From Blautia luti (GTDB lineage: Bacteria; Bacillota; Clostridia; Lachnospirales; Lachnospiraceae): a DNA stretch of 64,000 nucleotides. The translations under genes and the position numbers were made by a program. The stretch spans positions 2,312,501 through 2,376,500 of the forward strand of contig NZ_AP028156.1 of assembly GCF_033096465.1 (NCBI RefSeq). The letters are read 5' to 3'. The notes under the pieces are model-generated. The model ran no database searches and was not told the origin of the DNA. It saw only the letters and a program-made list of their open reading frames with translations. Below, in pieces: positions 25,240 through 33,136 of the stretch. Numbering within the stretch: the stretch's first letter is position 1; each line of letters starts with the position of its first letter.

Positions 25240-25594
25240 CCGGTCCGAGCCCTGGGGGTTGGGGGGATTGATTGGACAGGATTGGATCCTTCCGTACTTG
25301 ATAGATCTTTTTTTGTTTTTTCTTTACTTGATCTATTAGTATTTAATTGTGCGGGGTTTTCCTGTTCAGGTTCTTCCAAGACAGGAGAAGCCTGTTCAGG
25401 ATTATCCAAGACTGGATTTTCCCGTTCAGGTTTTTCCGGTTTTGGTTCCGGCGGTCTGGGCTGCTCCAGGATGGTGTACTCGATGGCGCCGAGCTGGCCG
25501 TTGGGTTTGCGCCCCTGTATCGCCGCCCGGCCTCCCATGAGGGAAAGAATATGGGCGGCTTCATTTGCGCCGCCCACAGGTGAAAAATAAGGGG
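25240..25594 (-). pseudogene. Fragment of an element-encoded HTH replication-type protein
   Basis: On the minus strand a frame reads GGANEAAHILSLMGGRAAIQ, then RKPNGQLGAIEYTILEQP, followed by Pro/Glu-rich repeats (ENPVLDNPEQ, SPVLEEPEQ) and LNTNRSSKEKTKKDLSST. From memory this is the middle of helix-turn-helix replication-initiation-type proteins (DUF6017-like) carried by Lachnospiraceae conjugative elements. Both the N-terminal HTH and the C-terminal domain are missing. It abuts the relaxase fragment in opposite orientation, so the junction near 25206-25240 is a deletion or rearrangement point. The Pro/Glu repeats make this stretch GC-rich. Confidence 0.45.
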
Positions 25595-25950
25595 ATTTCC
25601 CACCCGTTTTCATACAGTTTTGCGTGCCCCCGGCAGGGCATAAAAAACGCCACAGGTTTGTGTTACCCATGGCGTTGCCCCGGCAGATGGCCGGTCTATA
25701 TTCAGTTATATGGTCACGGGGCGGAGGCCCCGATTGACGGGTGCTGTACCCATATCTCGACATTTCGTGGTCTTTCAGCGTATCAAGGCTCACTCAACAG
25801 TAGTAAAATCGTAGTAAATGAGGTGGTTTTGACCTGTCTGAAATGCCCGTGGATACAGTGCTTTCAAGGGATAATCAGATTTCGGCTTGATTTTTAGGTT
25901 AAAAATGGTGCTGGACATAATACCCAACACCAAGTTTGTCTACAGCCTGA

Positions 25951-25989
25951 ACAATAAAAAGAGCAACTTTAAGTAGCTCTTTTTATTGT
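25951..25989. terminator. Bidirectional terminator downstream of the serpin gene
   Basis: ACAATAAAAAGAGC (25951-25964) pairs with GCTCTTTTTATTGT (25976-25989). The A/T-rich arms supply a U-tract in both directions. It is 77 bases after the serpin stop. Confidence 0.75.
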
Positions 25990-26066
25990 TGGTTTGTTCA
26001 TATTTATTTTTTCGTTTCTTCGCGTTTTGCTTTGTAAAAGTTTTGTTTTTTGTGGGTATAGGCTTA

Positions 26067-27302
26067 TCAGGAAACTGACATGACCTTGCCAATGAACAGG
26101 ACTTCATCATTATTTCTGTCATAAATCAGAAATGCAAATGGGCGGGTAAGCTCCACGGTTTTGATAATCGGTTCATCTTCCACTGCAGCAGACATACACT
26201 CCATGGTAACTGCCGTCACTGCAGCTGCCTTCGTGCCGTTTTCATCCAGCTCCAGTTTTGTTTTCTGTAGTATAGTATCCACATTTACGTTGTGGTCTGC
26301 AATACCGGAGAAATCAGCATTGCTGGAAAATATATTGTCCAGCCCCAGATTTGAGAGCATATCGTTCAGAACGGTGCTCGTTTCAAAGTTAAGTTTTGGC
26401 ATCTTGCAGTCAACTGCATCATATTCTGGATTGGATTTCAGGAGTCCGCTAATATCCAGATCCTCCAGAGTGAAATCACCTTCATCATTTGGCAGGATCC
26501 CTATGAAACTTAACCCGTTGGCATAATCCCTGCCAAAAGCAGTAGACTTGTCATTTTCATAATACTGGTCTCCTGTACAGGTCATATATTTTGTCTTTTC
26601 TATTTTTCCAAAATTTTCTTCTGTATCAGAAACATTCCAAGGTTCCCCGCTCCATCCGGATTCAAAATACAGGGAATTGGTCAGGCACAGTCCCGTATTG
26701 TCATTGATCAGATCCGGAGTAACGATCTTCGGGATCAGCCCTTCTGTATTTTTGTCACACCAGGAATTGATGATATCACATGTTTCCTCCGCGGCAGAAA
26801 AATCTACAGCCTCCACTTCTGCCCCAAAACTATTCGATACCGTATTCTTGAATTTCTCCTGAAGTGTTAACCCATCATCCACCCAGACCGCATCTGCTAT
26901 CTTTACTTTTGACTGATATCCGTAACTCTCATCTTCAGTATTGTATGCCTGAATCTTGTCCAGATACTCCTTTGCATAGGAGGCAAAATCACTGGTTCCC
27001 AGATAAGCACTCAGAACTTCTTTTGTCTCTCCTTTCGCACCTTCTGCAATCATGCCGAGTGCAAAATTCAAGCTTGTCGGGCTGAACATGATGTTTTTAC
27101 CAGAAGCTTCCGTGGAGAGCATGTCTATCAATTTTACGGAATTTTGTAATGCTGTAGTTTTGTCAATATTGGTTTCAGTTTGCACAGTTTCATTTGAAGT
27201 AAGAATTTCGCTGGCTGCTGCGGTATCAACATATACGCTGACAGCTGGCATCACTGCTGTCAGTGCTGTCATTATCCCAGCCAGAAGTTGGTTTCTTCTC
27301 AT
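26067..27302 (-). CDS. Secreted serpin (serine protease inhibitor)
   Basis: A 411-residue serpin with an N-terminal signal peptide (MRRNQLLAGIMTALTAVMPA, cleavage probably after AAA near residue 30), so it is exported. Serpin landmarks include NIMFSPTSLNFALGMIAEGA, TNSLYFESGW and the C-terminal RPFAFLIYD. The reactive loop hinge ENGTKAAAVTAV is canonical (P17-P6), with small residues allowing loop insertion, so it should be an inhibitory serpin. Counting from P15 Gly places P1 at Met370 and P1' at Ser, as in human alpha-1-antitrypsin. Start 27302 has AGGAGG 9 bases upstream. It lies alone between mobile-element remnants. Target proteases are not visible; gut serine proteases of elastase type are a reasonable guess. 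Confidence 0.92.
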   Translation of the reverse strand: MRRNQLLAGIMTALTAVMPAVSVYVDTAAASEILTSNETVQTETNIDKTTALQNSVKLIDMLSTEASGKNIMFSPTSLNFALGMIAEGAKGETKEVLSAYLGTSDFASYAKEYLDKIQAYNTEDESYGYQSKVKIADAVWVDDGLTLQEKFKNTVSNSFGAEVEAVDFSAAEETCDIINSWCDKNTEGLIPKIVTPDLINDNTGLCLTNSLYFESGWSGEPWNVSDTEENFGKIEKTKYMTCTGDQYYENDKSTAFGRDYANGLSFIGILPNDEGDFTLEDLDISGLLKSNPEYDAVDCKMPKLNFETSTVLNDMLSNLGLDNIFSSNADFSGIADHNVNVDTILQKTKLELDENGTKAAAVTAVTMECMSAAVEDEPIIKTVELTRPFAFLIYDRNNDEVLFIGKVMSVS

Positions 27303-27506
27303 AGGGCAGTTCCTCCTTTGGCATTTTATATAGTTTAACATGCCGGTCTATTTGCCGTGTAATTTTAGAAAACCAGATATCTGGATCCTATTTCCTGACA
27401 GCCAGAATTTAACAATCGTAGCAAGAATTCCCTCACCTCTATAGGTGATGGGATGAATTGCACATTCGAGCATATCTGCTCAAATTCATAAAAAACCACA
27501 AAACGC

Positions 27507-27535
27507 TTGTTCTGATACAATAAATATATTATAAT
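27507..27535 (+). promoter_or_regulatory. Promoter-like sequence upstream of tnpB
   Basis: TTGTTC (27507-27512) and TATAAT (27530-27535) with a 17-base spacer. It points towards tnpB, 210 bases away, but may belong to a lost gene. Confidence 0.42.
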
Positions 27536-27596
27536 AGGAAAAGAACAATATGCTCTTGACTTTGGGCCGGTCGAAATAAGTGTACAGAATGAGTTT

Positions 27597-27611
27597 AGAT
27601 AATAATTCTCA
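27597..27611. promoter_or_regulatory. Fur-box-like sequence
   Basis: AGATAATAATTCTCA matches the 7-1-7 Fur consensus TGATAAT-N-ATTATCA at 12 of 14 positions. It lies within a wider inverted repeat GAATGAG/CTCATTC (27587-27614). No iron gene follows; an ATG at 27634 opens only 23 codons before a stop. The remainder of 27303-27745 shows no gene. Confidence 0.33.
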
Positions 27612-27745
27612 TTCAGTGTTTTTATTTGATCATGGTTATGAAATATAGCAGAAAGATGATGGACAATAAGAGGTCAAAGAGAGCAAAAGAAATCTTTGAA
27701 ATATAGCACCTGTTGAAACAATCCATTAGTATATAGAGAGTCAGG

Positions 27746-28852
27746 GTGAGAAAGATAAACCGGGCAGTAAAAATAAGGATCTATCCAAATAAAGAACAGA
27801 TAACCCAGATAGAGAAGACAATCGGCTGCAGTCGTTTCCTCTATAACAGGATGCTTGCGGATAAGATCCGTTATTATCAGGAAGAAAAAAAGATGCTGAA
27901 AAATACGCCGGCCGGATATAAAAAAGAATATCCATGGCTGAAAGAGGTGGATTCTCTTGCGCTGGCGAATGTACAGTTAAATCTGGAAGGGGCTTTCCGG
28001 AAATTTTCCCAGGAACCGGGAGTGGGCTTTCCGCATTATAAATCAAAAAAGCACTCGCGGAAATCTTATACAACAAATATGGTGAATGGGAATATCTGTC
28101 TGCAGGACAGGTTCCTGAAACTGCCAAAGATGCAGCCAGTAAAAATAAAACTCCACCGTATGATCCCGGAGGAATGGAAGCTGAAATCAGTGACTGTGAG
28201 CAGGGAACCATCCGGAAAATATTTTGCCAGCCTGCTGTTCGACTGTGAAAACCAAACAGCGGAGAAAAGACAGGCGGAAAAATTTCTGGGGATTGATTTT
28301 GCTATGCATGGAATGTGTGTATTTTCCACCGGTGAAAGGGCCGGATATCCCATGTTTTACCGGAATGCAGAGAAAAAACTTGCCCGGGAACAGAGAAAGC
28401 TTTCCAGATGTGAAAAGGGAAGCCGTAACTATCAGAAACAGAAGAAAAAGGTTGCATTATATCATGAAAAGGTAAAGAACCAGAGGAAGGATTTCCAGCA
28501 TAAGCTCAGCCACAGCCTTGCAGAAGACTATGATGCAGTATGTGTGGAGGATCTGAACCTGAAGGGAATAGCCGGAGGCCTGCATTTCGGAAAAGGGATA
28601 CAGGATAACGGATACGGTCAGTTCCTTTCCATGCTTGGATATAAGTTGGAAGAACGTGGAAAATATCTGATAAAAGTAGACAGATATTTTGCATCCAGCA
28701 AGATATGCAGTGTATGCGGACATAAGAAGAAAGAACTGGCATTATCAGAACGGACATACCTGTGCGAATGTGGAAACCAGATGGACCGGGATGTGAATGC
28801 GGCGGTCAATATTCTGGAAGAAGGAAAAAGAATATATATAAAATGTGCATGA
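27746..28852 (+). CDS. tnpB: TnpB, RNA-guided nuclease of an IS200/IS605-family element
   Basis: A 368-residue TnpB/OrfB. It has the N-terminal helix-turn-helix (IGCSRFLYNRMLADK) and the split RuvC nuclease: first Asp in FLGIDFAMHG, Glu in VCVEDLNLKG and last Asp in NQMDRDVNAA, with a four-cysteine zinc finger CSVCGHK...CECGN between the last two. All catalytic residues are present, so it is probably active. The start is GTG 27746 with a weak ribosome site. No tnpA is present, so the copy is a solo-tnpB element that would need a transposase in trans. The sequence after the stop looks like its guide-RNA scaffold. Confidence 0.9.
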   Translation: MRKINRAVKIRIYPNKEQITQIEKTIGCSRFLYNRMLADKIRYYQEEKKMLKNTPAGYKKEYPWLKEVDSLALANVQLNLEGAFRKFSQEPGVGFPHYKSKKHSRKSYTTNMVNGNICLQDRFLKLPKMQPVKIKLHRMIPEEWKLKSVTVSREPSGKYFASLLFDCENQTAEKRQAEKFLGIDFAMHGMCVFSTGERAGYPMFYRNAEKKLAREQRKLSRCEKGSRNYQKQKKKVALYHEKVKNQRKDFQHKLSHSLAEDYDAVCVEDLNLKGIAGGLHFGKGIQDNGYGQFLSMLGYKLEERGKYLIKVDRYFASSKICSVCGHKKKELALSERTYLCECGNQMDRDVNAAVNILEEGKRIYIKCA

Positions 28853-28990
28853 TAGCACAGAAAAGATCCGTAACCGGATAAAAAAGAACCGCGGGACACG
28901 CGGGGATAGCCTGTTTTAGCTTTGCCCTGAAGGGCAATCGAGCAGGAAGCTCCCACTTCAAAATCGTTACTGTTCAGGGGTATGTATAAG
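28853..28990 (+). ncRNA. Probable omega RNA / right end of the IS200/IS605 element
   Basis: Immediately after tnpB there are three consecutive hairpins: CCGCG...CGCGG near 28889-28903, TTGCCCT-GA-AGGGCAA (28922-28937) and GAGC-AGGAA-GCTC (28940-28952), then CCCACTTC. This arrangement, overlapping the 3' end of tnpB and ending in a GAAGCTCCCACTTC-like segment, is typical of right ends from which TnpB guide RNA is made. The exact 3' boundary and guide are not resolved. Confidence 0.6.
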
Positions 28991-29043
28991 TCATTGTAAA
29001 AAATGACGAAATTTATTTTTTTTATTTTGTGGATAATCATTTT

Positions 29044-29079
29044 CAGCTGGAAAAACTGTGTTTATAGTTTTTCCGGCTG
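29044..29079 (+). terminator. Strong hairpin terminator between tnpB and IS66
   Basis: CAGCTGGAAAAACT (29044-29057) pairs along 14 positions with AGTTTTTCCGGCTG (29066-29079), followed by TTCTTTTTG. The gene it once served is not present. Confidence 0.65.
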
Positions 29080-29280
29080 TTCTTTTTGTGAAAAGTTATA
29101 CACCGGATTCTGGTTTTGAGCCCCCTTTCTTGAATTCGCAAGACTTACCTTAGTACTTTTTTTATTATAAAACCAATAGTTATCCACTGTCAGATTAACG
29201 AAAGGGTGATTTGGGGTAATTCGCTTTTTTCCTATGTTTTTGTTATACTCTTTTTAACAAAAAACAAGAGAGGTTTCTTC

Positions 29281-29445
29281 ATGGAGATTGATTTAAAAGA
29301 AGAGCTTAAGAAACGCGATGAACTTCTTGCTGGTTATCTCAAACAGATTGAGATCCAGGAGGAATTTATCCAGAAACAAAAAGAATTGATCGAATATCTG
29401 GAAGATCATATTTCTAAGATCACAGACATAATCAGCGGCATTTGA
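29281..29445 (+). CDS. Small coiled-coil protein of the IS66 element
   Basis: A 54-residue, highly charged helical peptide (MEIDLKEELKKRDELLAGYL...) ahead of the transposase. Start 29281 has AGAGAGG seven bases upstream; an earlier in-frame ATG at 29206 is rejected since it would put a hydrophobic run with no ribosome site in front. It takes the position of the small accessory genes of IS66 elements but shows no similarity to TnpA or TnpB that I can recognise. It may assist transposase assembly. Confidence 0.55.
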   Translation: MEIDLKEELKKRDELLAGYLKQIEIQEEFIQKQKELIEYLEDHISKITDIISGI

Positions 29446-29470
29446 TTATAACTGTGCTGGGGGAAAATAT

Positions 29471-31144
29471 ATGCCTGATGCTTATGATTACATCACACTT
29501 ATGTGCCGGCTGAAAACCGTACAGGCCAGAAATAAAGAACTGGAATCCGGCGAAAGATATATCCAGCTGAAAGAACTCCATCAAAAGGAGTGCAGGGTTT
29601 ATGAACATAAAATCCAGAAACTGGAATCTGCGATAGCAGATGCACATAAAGAGACAATCCGTGTACGTAACTACTGGTTTCAGGTTCTGGAAGACATGCT
29701 CTTGGAGTTTGAGTCTATGCAGAAAAAAGCAGCCCAGGAACTTCAGAAGATGGAGAAGCGAGCCCTTCTTGCTGAAAAACAAAGAGATGATGCACTGGAT
29801 AAGGTAAAAGAACTCCGGATTCAGTTTTACGAAACAGCTGCCAGACTGGAAGAAGAACAGGGAAAGAATCTGAAACTCCGTGCACAGATAAACCGGGATT
29901 ATGAAAACTCATCGATTCCTTCCTCAAAGACCATTAAGCGTAAAAAGATCACAAACAGCAGGGAAAAATCAGGCAGAAATCCAGGTGCCCAACCCGGTCA
30001 TAAAGGACACAGCCGAAAGAAACATGAGCCTACACATCCTATAATACTTCTTTCTCCACCAGAAGCGGTAACTGAAGACTGTGCTTTAAAAAAGACTGGA
30101 AAAACGATCATAAAACAGCTGATAAGCATCCGTATGATACTGGATGTGACGGAATATCATGCAGATGTTTATTATAACAGTAAAACGGGCGAACGTGTAC
30201 ATGCTGCATTTCCGGATGGTGTTGTTGATGATGTAAACTACGATGGCAGCATTCGGGCATTTTTGTTTCTCCTGAACAATGACTGTTGTACTTCTATTGA
30301 TAAGAGCAGAAAGTTCCTGTCAGATCTGACAGGTGGAAAATTAAACATTTCTAAAGGAATGGTAAGTAAACTCAGCAAAGAGTTTGCTTTAAAAACTGAG
30401 CCTGAGCGCAGGTCTGCTTGTGCAGATATGCTGCTTTCCCCAGTTATGCATACAGACTGTACAAATGCCAGAGAGAACGGAAAGAGCTGTTATGTATATG
30501 TCTGTGCAACACCTGACGGAAAAGCTCTTTATTTTGCACGCAGAAAAAAGGGGCACGAAGGTGTAAAAGGAACTGTTGCTGAAGATTATCAGGGGGTCCT
30601 TGTCCATGATCATGATATCACCTTCTACAACTATGGGGAAGATCATCAGGAATGTCTTGCACATGTGCTGAGATACCTGAAATCCAGCATCGAAAATGAA
30701 CCAGATCGAACCTGGAACAAAAAGATGCATTCACTGATACAGGAAATGATCCACTTCCGAAATAAATCCCAGGTGCCATACACCCCGGAGACAGAAAAAT
30801 CTTCCGAGTTTGAAAAGCAATACCTGAAGATACTGGAAACTGCCCGAAAGGAATACGAGGACATTCCAGCAAACACTTATTATAGAGAAGGGTATAATTT
30901 ATTCCTGAGAATGGAGAAATACATGCGGAATCATCTGCTATTTTTGCATGATCTCCGAATACCTGCTACTAATAACGAAGCGGAAAGGCTTCTGAGAAAT
31001 TATAAGCGGAAACAGGCACAGGCCGTGACATTTAGGAGTTTCGAAAGTATCGATTATCTCTGCAAATGCATGAGCATGCTTATTTTGATGCGCTTGGAAG
31101 AACCAGAGAATATATTTGACAGAGTGTCCAAGATATTTGGATAA
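29471..31144 (+). CDS. IS66-family transposase (TnpC)
   Basis: A 557-residue transposase. An N-terminal coiled coil (about residues 10-140) is followed by a Lys/Arg/Gly-rich linker SGRNPGAQPGHKGHSRKK typical of IS66, then the DDE domain: Asp in MHTDCTNARENG, Asp in GVLVHDHDITFYNY, the EDHQECLAHVLRYLK helix, and Glu in TNNEAERLLRNYKRKQ. The N-terminal coiled coil is longer than in classical IS66. GGGGG precedes ATG 29471. The frame is intact, so the element may be mobile. Confidence 0.9.
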   Translation: MPDAYDYITLMCRLKTVQARNKELESGERYIQLKELHQKECRVYEHKIQKLESAIADAHKETIRVRNYWFQVLEDMLLEFESMQKKAAQELQKMEKRALLAEKQRDDALDKVKELRIQFYETAARLEEEQGKNLKLRAQINRDYENSSIPSSKTIKRKKITNSREKSGRNPGAQPGHKGHSRKKHEPTHPIILLSPPEAVTEDCALKKTGKTIIKQLISIRMILDVTEYHADVYYNSKTGERVHAAFPDGVVDDVNYDGSIRAFLFLLNNDCCTSIDKSRKFLSDLTGGKLNISKGMVSKLSKEFALKTEPERRSACADMLLSPVMHTDCTNARENGKSCYVYVCATPDGKALYFARRKKGHEGVKGTVAEDYQGVLVHDHDITFYNYGEDHQECLAHVLRYLKSSIENEPDRTWNKKMHSLIQEMIHFRNKSQVPYTPETEKSSEFEKQYLKILETARKEYEDIPANTYYREGYNLFLRMEKYMRNHLLFLHDLRIPATNNEAERLLRNYKRKQAQAVTFRSFESIDYLCKCMSMLILMRLEEPENIFDRVSKIFG

Positions 31145-31217
31145 AGAAAATCGGGAAAAACAGATACTACAGTAATTTGATCAACAATGGGGATTTTAAG
31201 TCTCGCATTTAAAGAGA

Positions 31218-31511
31218 TCATAATAACTTTTCCTCTTTATTATCTTCTAACTCTGCTTTATAATCTTCCAGATCCATAAGAAAAATCTCATAGCCTTCAT
31301 CACTCATGCAGAACAGCTTTCTTATGGTATTGCAGACTAGCCCGATCATATCCGCATCTCCTTTCAGAAATTCTTCATTGAGTTTTCCCTGCAGCTTTGT
31401 GATCTGTTCATCGCTTCCCTCTTCCATCTGACACTGGATCAGTTCATTCGTAACATCACGGATCTTCACCATCCCTTTGACACGTTCCGCTGTCATTGCT
31501 GGAAGCTCCAT
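31218..31511 (-). pseudogene. Fragment resembling an ICE-encoded helicase/methylase
   Basis: The first 45 residues (MELPAMTAERVKGMVKIRDV, then a QxE..D..I..LQ.KLN pattern) resemble a segment of the very large DNA methylase/helicase proteins of Lachnospiraceae conjugative elements, which contain xxMPAM..ER...L.EIRD..R.LI..Q. The remaining 50 residues are acidic and do not match. There is no ribosome site between the pcfB stop and this ATG three bases later. It looks like a scrap left after deletion. Its 5' neighbour is pcfB and its 3' neighbour the IS66 end, which may have cut it. Confidence 0.4.
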
Positions 31512-31514
31512 GTT

Positions 31515-31874
31515 CTAGACACCCAAATATTTCTTAAATGCCAGATTCATCATTTCTGTATCCTGCCCTTTAAAAAACACATAGTAGGTCGATGGCTTGG
31601 TTGAACTGTCTTTTTTCAAGGCAAAATCTAAGCGGTATTTCTTCGCCACACGTTCAAAAAATTTGATATTTCCATCTGTGACCTCAATATTAGATAAACC
31701 AGAATCCTGGCTTTTCAATTCTTTGTATGACTGTTTTCCAACCTTATAAGGATTCTTTCCCTTTTGCTTCTGTCCTGACAGATACTTCCGCAGCATATTT
31801 TTTAACACGTCGGCAGTCACTCTTGCAGTTTTAACCGACAATGCGATTGTTTTCTGTGTAACTTCTTCCTGCAA
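31515..31874 (-). CDS. PcfB family (DUF3801) conjugation protein
   Basis: A 119-residue protein that begins MQEEVTQKTIALSVKTARVT and contains GLSNIEVTDGNIKFFERVAKK and DFALKKDSSTKPSTYYVFFK, the two conserved blocks of PcfB/DUF3801 proteins. These occur beside the coupling protein in conjugative plasmids and ICEs. The TTG start at 31874 is preceded by a perfect AGGAGG with 8-base spacing. The frame is intact, but no coupling protein (VirD4) or mating-pair genes follow, so it is an orphan of a decayed element. Confidence 0.75.
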   Translation of the reverse strand: MQEEVTQKTIALSVKTARVTADVLKNMLRKYLSGQKQKGKNPYKVGKQSYKELKSQDSGLSNIEVTDGNIKFFERVAKKYRLDFALKKDSSTKPSTYYVFFKGQDTEMMNLAFKKYLGV

Positions 31875-32068
31875 TTTGCACGCCTCCTTTCGATTCCGAT
31901 CAGCAAATTACGGTGGTACTAACAGATGGGGAAGATATATTTTCATTGGAATTTGGCTCCTTTCCACTTCCCGACAAATTGTCGAGAAGTACTCTTTTAA
32001 ATATAAAAAGCCGGCTGATTCCAATTTCTACTAAATTGAACCAACCGGATACAAACTAAATATTTCGT

Positions 32069-32296
32069 TTACTCTTTTTCTTTTCCGAATATCTTATTAT
32101 ATTCTTTTTCCACTTTTTTATTATCAGGGAACATCTCCTTTTCTACCATAACTCTCCCTCTCTTTAACATATCACTTCCTGCTAAACTTTTAAATTTTTC
32201 TCTCGTTTCTTTTACTCCATTTCCATGTAAAGTGCTTTCTACTACCATATCATCCTGAAGCAGTGCTGAGCTTGATAGTAAATGTGTATATCCCAT
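32069..32296 (-). CDS. Small hypothetical protein
   Basis: 75 residues from ATG 32296, lysine- and glutamate-rich at the end (EKEYNKIFGKEKE). I do not recognise it. The same frame is open for another 30-odd codons upstream without ATG, GTG or TTG (…QLEKNKQIYGLKRITASTNIS), directly after the HNH gene stop, so it may be the back part of a larger gene or start at a non-standard codon. It probably belongs with the HNH gene upstream. Confidence 0.35.
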   Translation of the reverse strand: MGYTHLLSSSALLQDDMVVESTLHGNGVKETREKFKSLAGSDMLKRGRVMVEKEMFPDNKKVEKEYNKIFGKEKE

Positions 32297-32395
32297 AGAA
32301 ATATTAGTTGATGCAGTTATTCTTTTTAATCCATATATTTGCTTATTTTTCTCTAATTGTACAAAATTGAATTGTGTCTGTAAAATTATTTTATA

Positions 32396-33076
32396 TTATT
32401 TTTTTAGTTCCACTGGACAATCCTTTTTCCAAAATATAACATACATTACAGCATTACCAAATCTTATCGCTAATGTACTTTCATTTTCTGGAATAGTGAT
32501 TGAATTAAAATTATGTGGTAGTTTAAACAAGAATTCAATTCCAATACTTGTTCCTCGTAGCTTAGGATTTTCGCATATTTGTAATGGTTGGTAGTTATAA
32601 ACTTCCTCCAGTACAGGAGTTGTATTAATATGCAATCCCATAAATATGTCAAAATTATCGGAAAGCTCTACATTTTGCAAAATACAAGGAATATACTCTT
32701 CCATAAAACTACATTCAATCTTTCTGCTTCTAAAATAATTATATGCTATTTTTAATATCCACTTGGCAAAAAGATCATATTCTATTGTTTTTTCTATTAC
32801 GGCATCTTTCATATCGTAATCTATTTCATCTTTAAACTGCTTCTTTATTAATTCGCCTCCATAGCTATCCAATTCCGACAAAGCTCCATTATTACATCCC
32901 GCACAGACATCAGCAATTGTTAACCCCGAATTATCTTTAAAAATCTTTTCCGGTGTAAAAGACACATCCTGCTCCGGATATAATTGTAATAATGTCTGAG
33001 GAAAGATATGCTCCGCCGTACGCTTCACTTCACCAAAAAATTCTCTTTTACAATACGCACATGTTTTACTTTTCAT
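32396..33076 (-). CDS. HNH endonuclease-like protein
   Basis: 226 residues. The N-terminus holds an HNH-type zinc motif: CAYC, then RTAEHIFPQTLL with the metal-binding His, then DVCAGCNNGALSELD with a second CxxC and the conserved Asn. This is the layout of HNH nucleases found near defence and mobile genes. The rest (75-226) shows no domain I can name. GGGAGGAG lies upstream of ATG 33076. It is AT-rich relative to the housekeeping genes. The role may be restriction-like or anti-element defence, but this is only inference. Confidence 0.62.
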   Translation of the reverse strand: MKSKTCAYCKREFFGEVKRTAEHIFPQTLLQLYPEQDVSFTPEKIFKDNSGLTIADVCAGCNNGALSELDSYGGELIKKQFKDEIDYDMKDAVIEKTIEYDLFAKWILKIAYNYFRSRKIECSFMEEYIPCILQNVELSDNFDIFMGLHINTTPVLEEVYNYQPLQICENPKLRGTSIGIEFLFKLPHNFNSITIPENESTLAIRFGNAVMYVIFWKKDCPVELKK

Positions 33077-33136
33077 ACCTTAGTCTCCTCCCATTTAATT
33101 TGTTACATCGTAGTTTACTATATTTTGTTAAAATTG

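Larger units (their letters stand above)
29138..31206. mobile_element. IS66-family insertion sequence
   Basis: Contains a small upstream gene and a full transposase. GCAAGACTTA (29138-29147) and TAAGTCTCGC (31197-31206) form a 10-bp inverted repeat with one mismatch flanking both genes; the true ends may be a few bases further out. I could not identify a target duplication with confidence. Confidence 0.65.

Noticed and set aside
25120..25590. Plus-strand frame rich in Ser/Gly/Phe opposite the replication fragment
   Set aside because: It is the reverse of the Pro/Glu repeat region and has no start signal.
25065..25793. 242-residue minus-strand frame across the relaxase and replication fragments
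   Set aside because: Only the middle part resembles a protein family; both ends are antisense to other fragments or non-coding, so only that part is annotated as a remnant.
27741..28211. Frames antisense to tnpB
   Set aside because: Shadow of the tnpB coding sequence without start signals.
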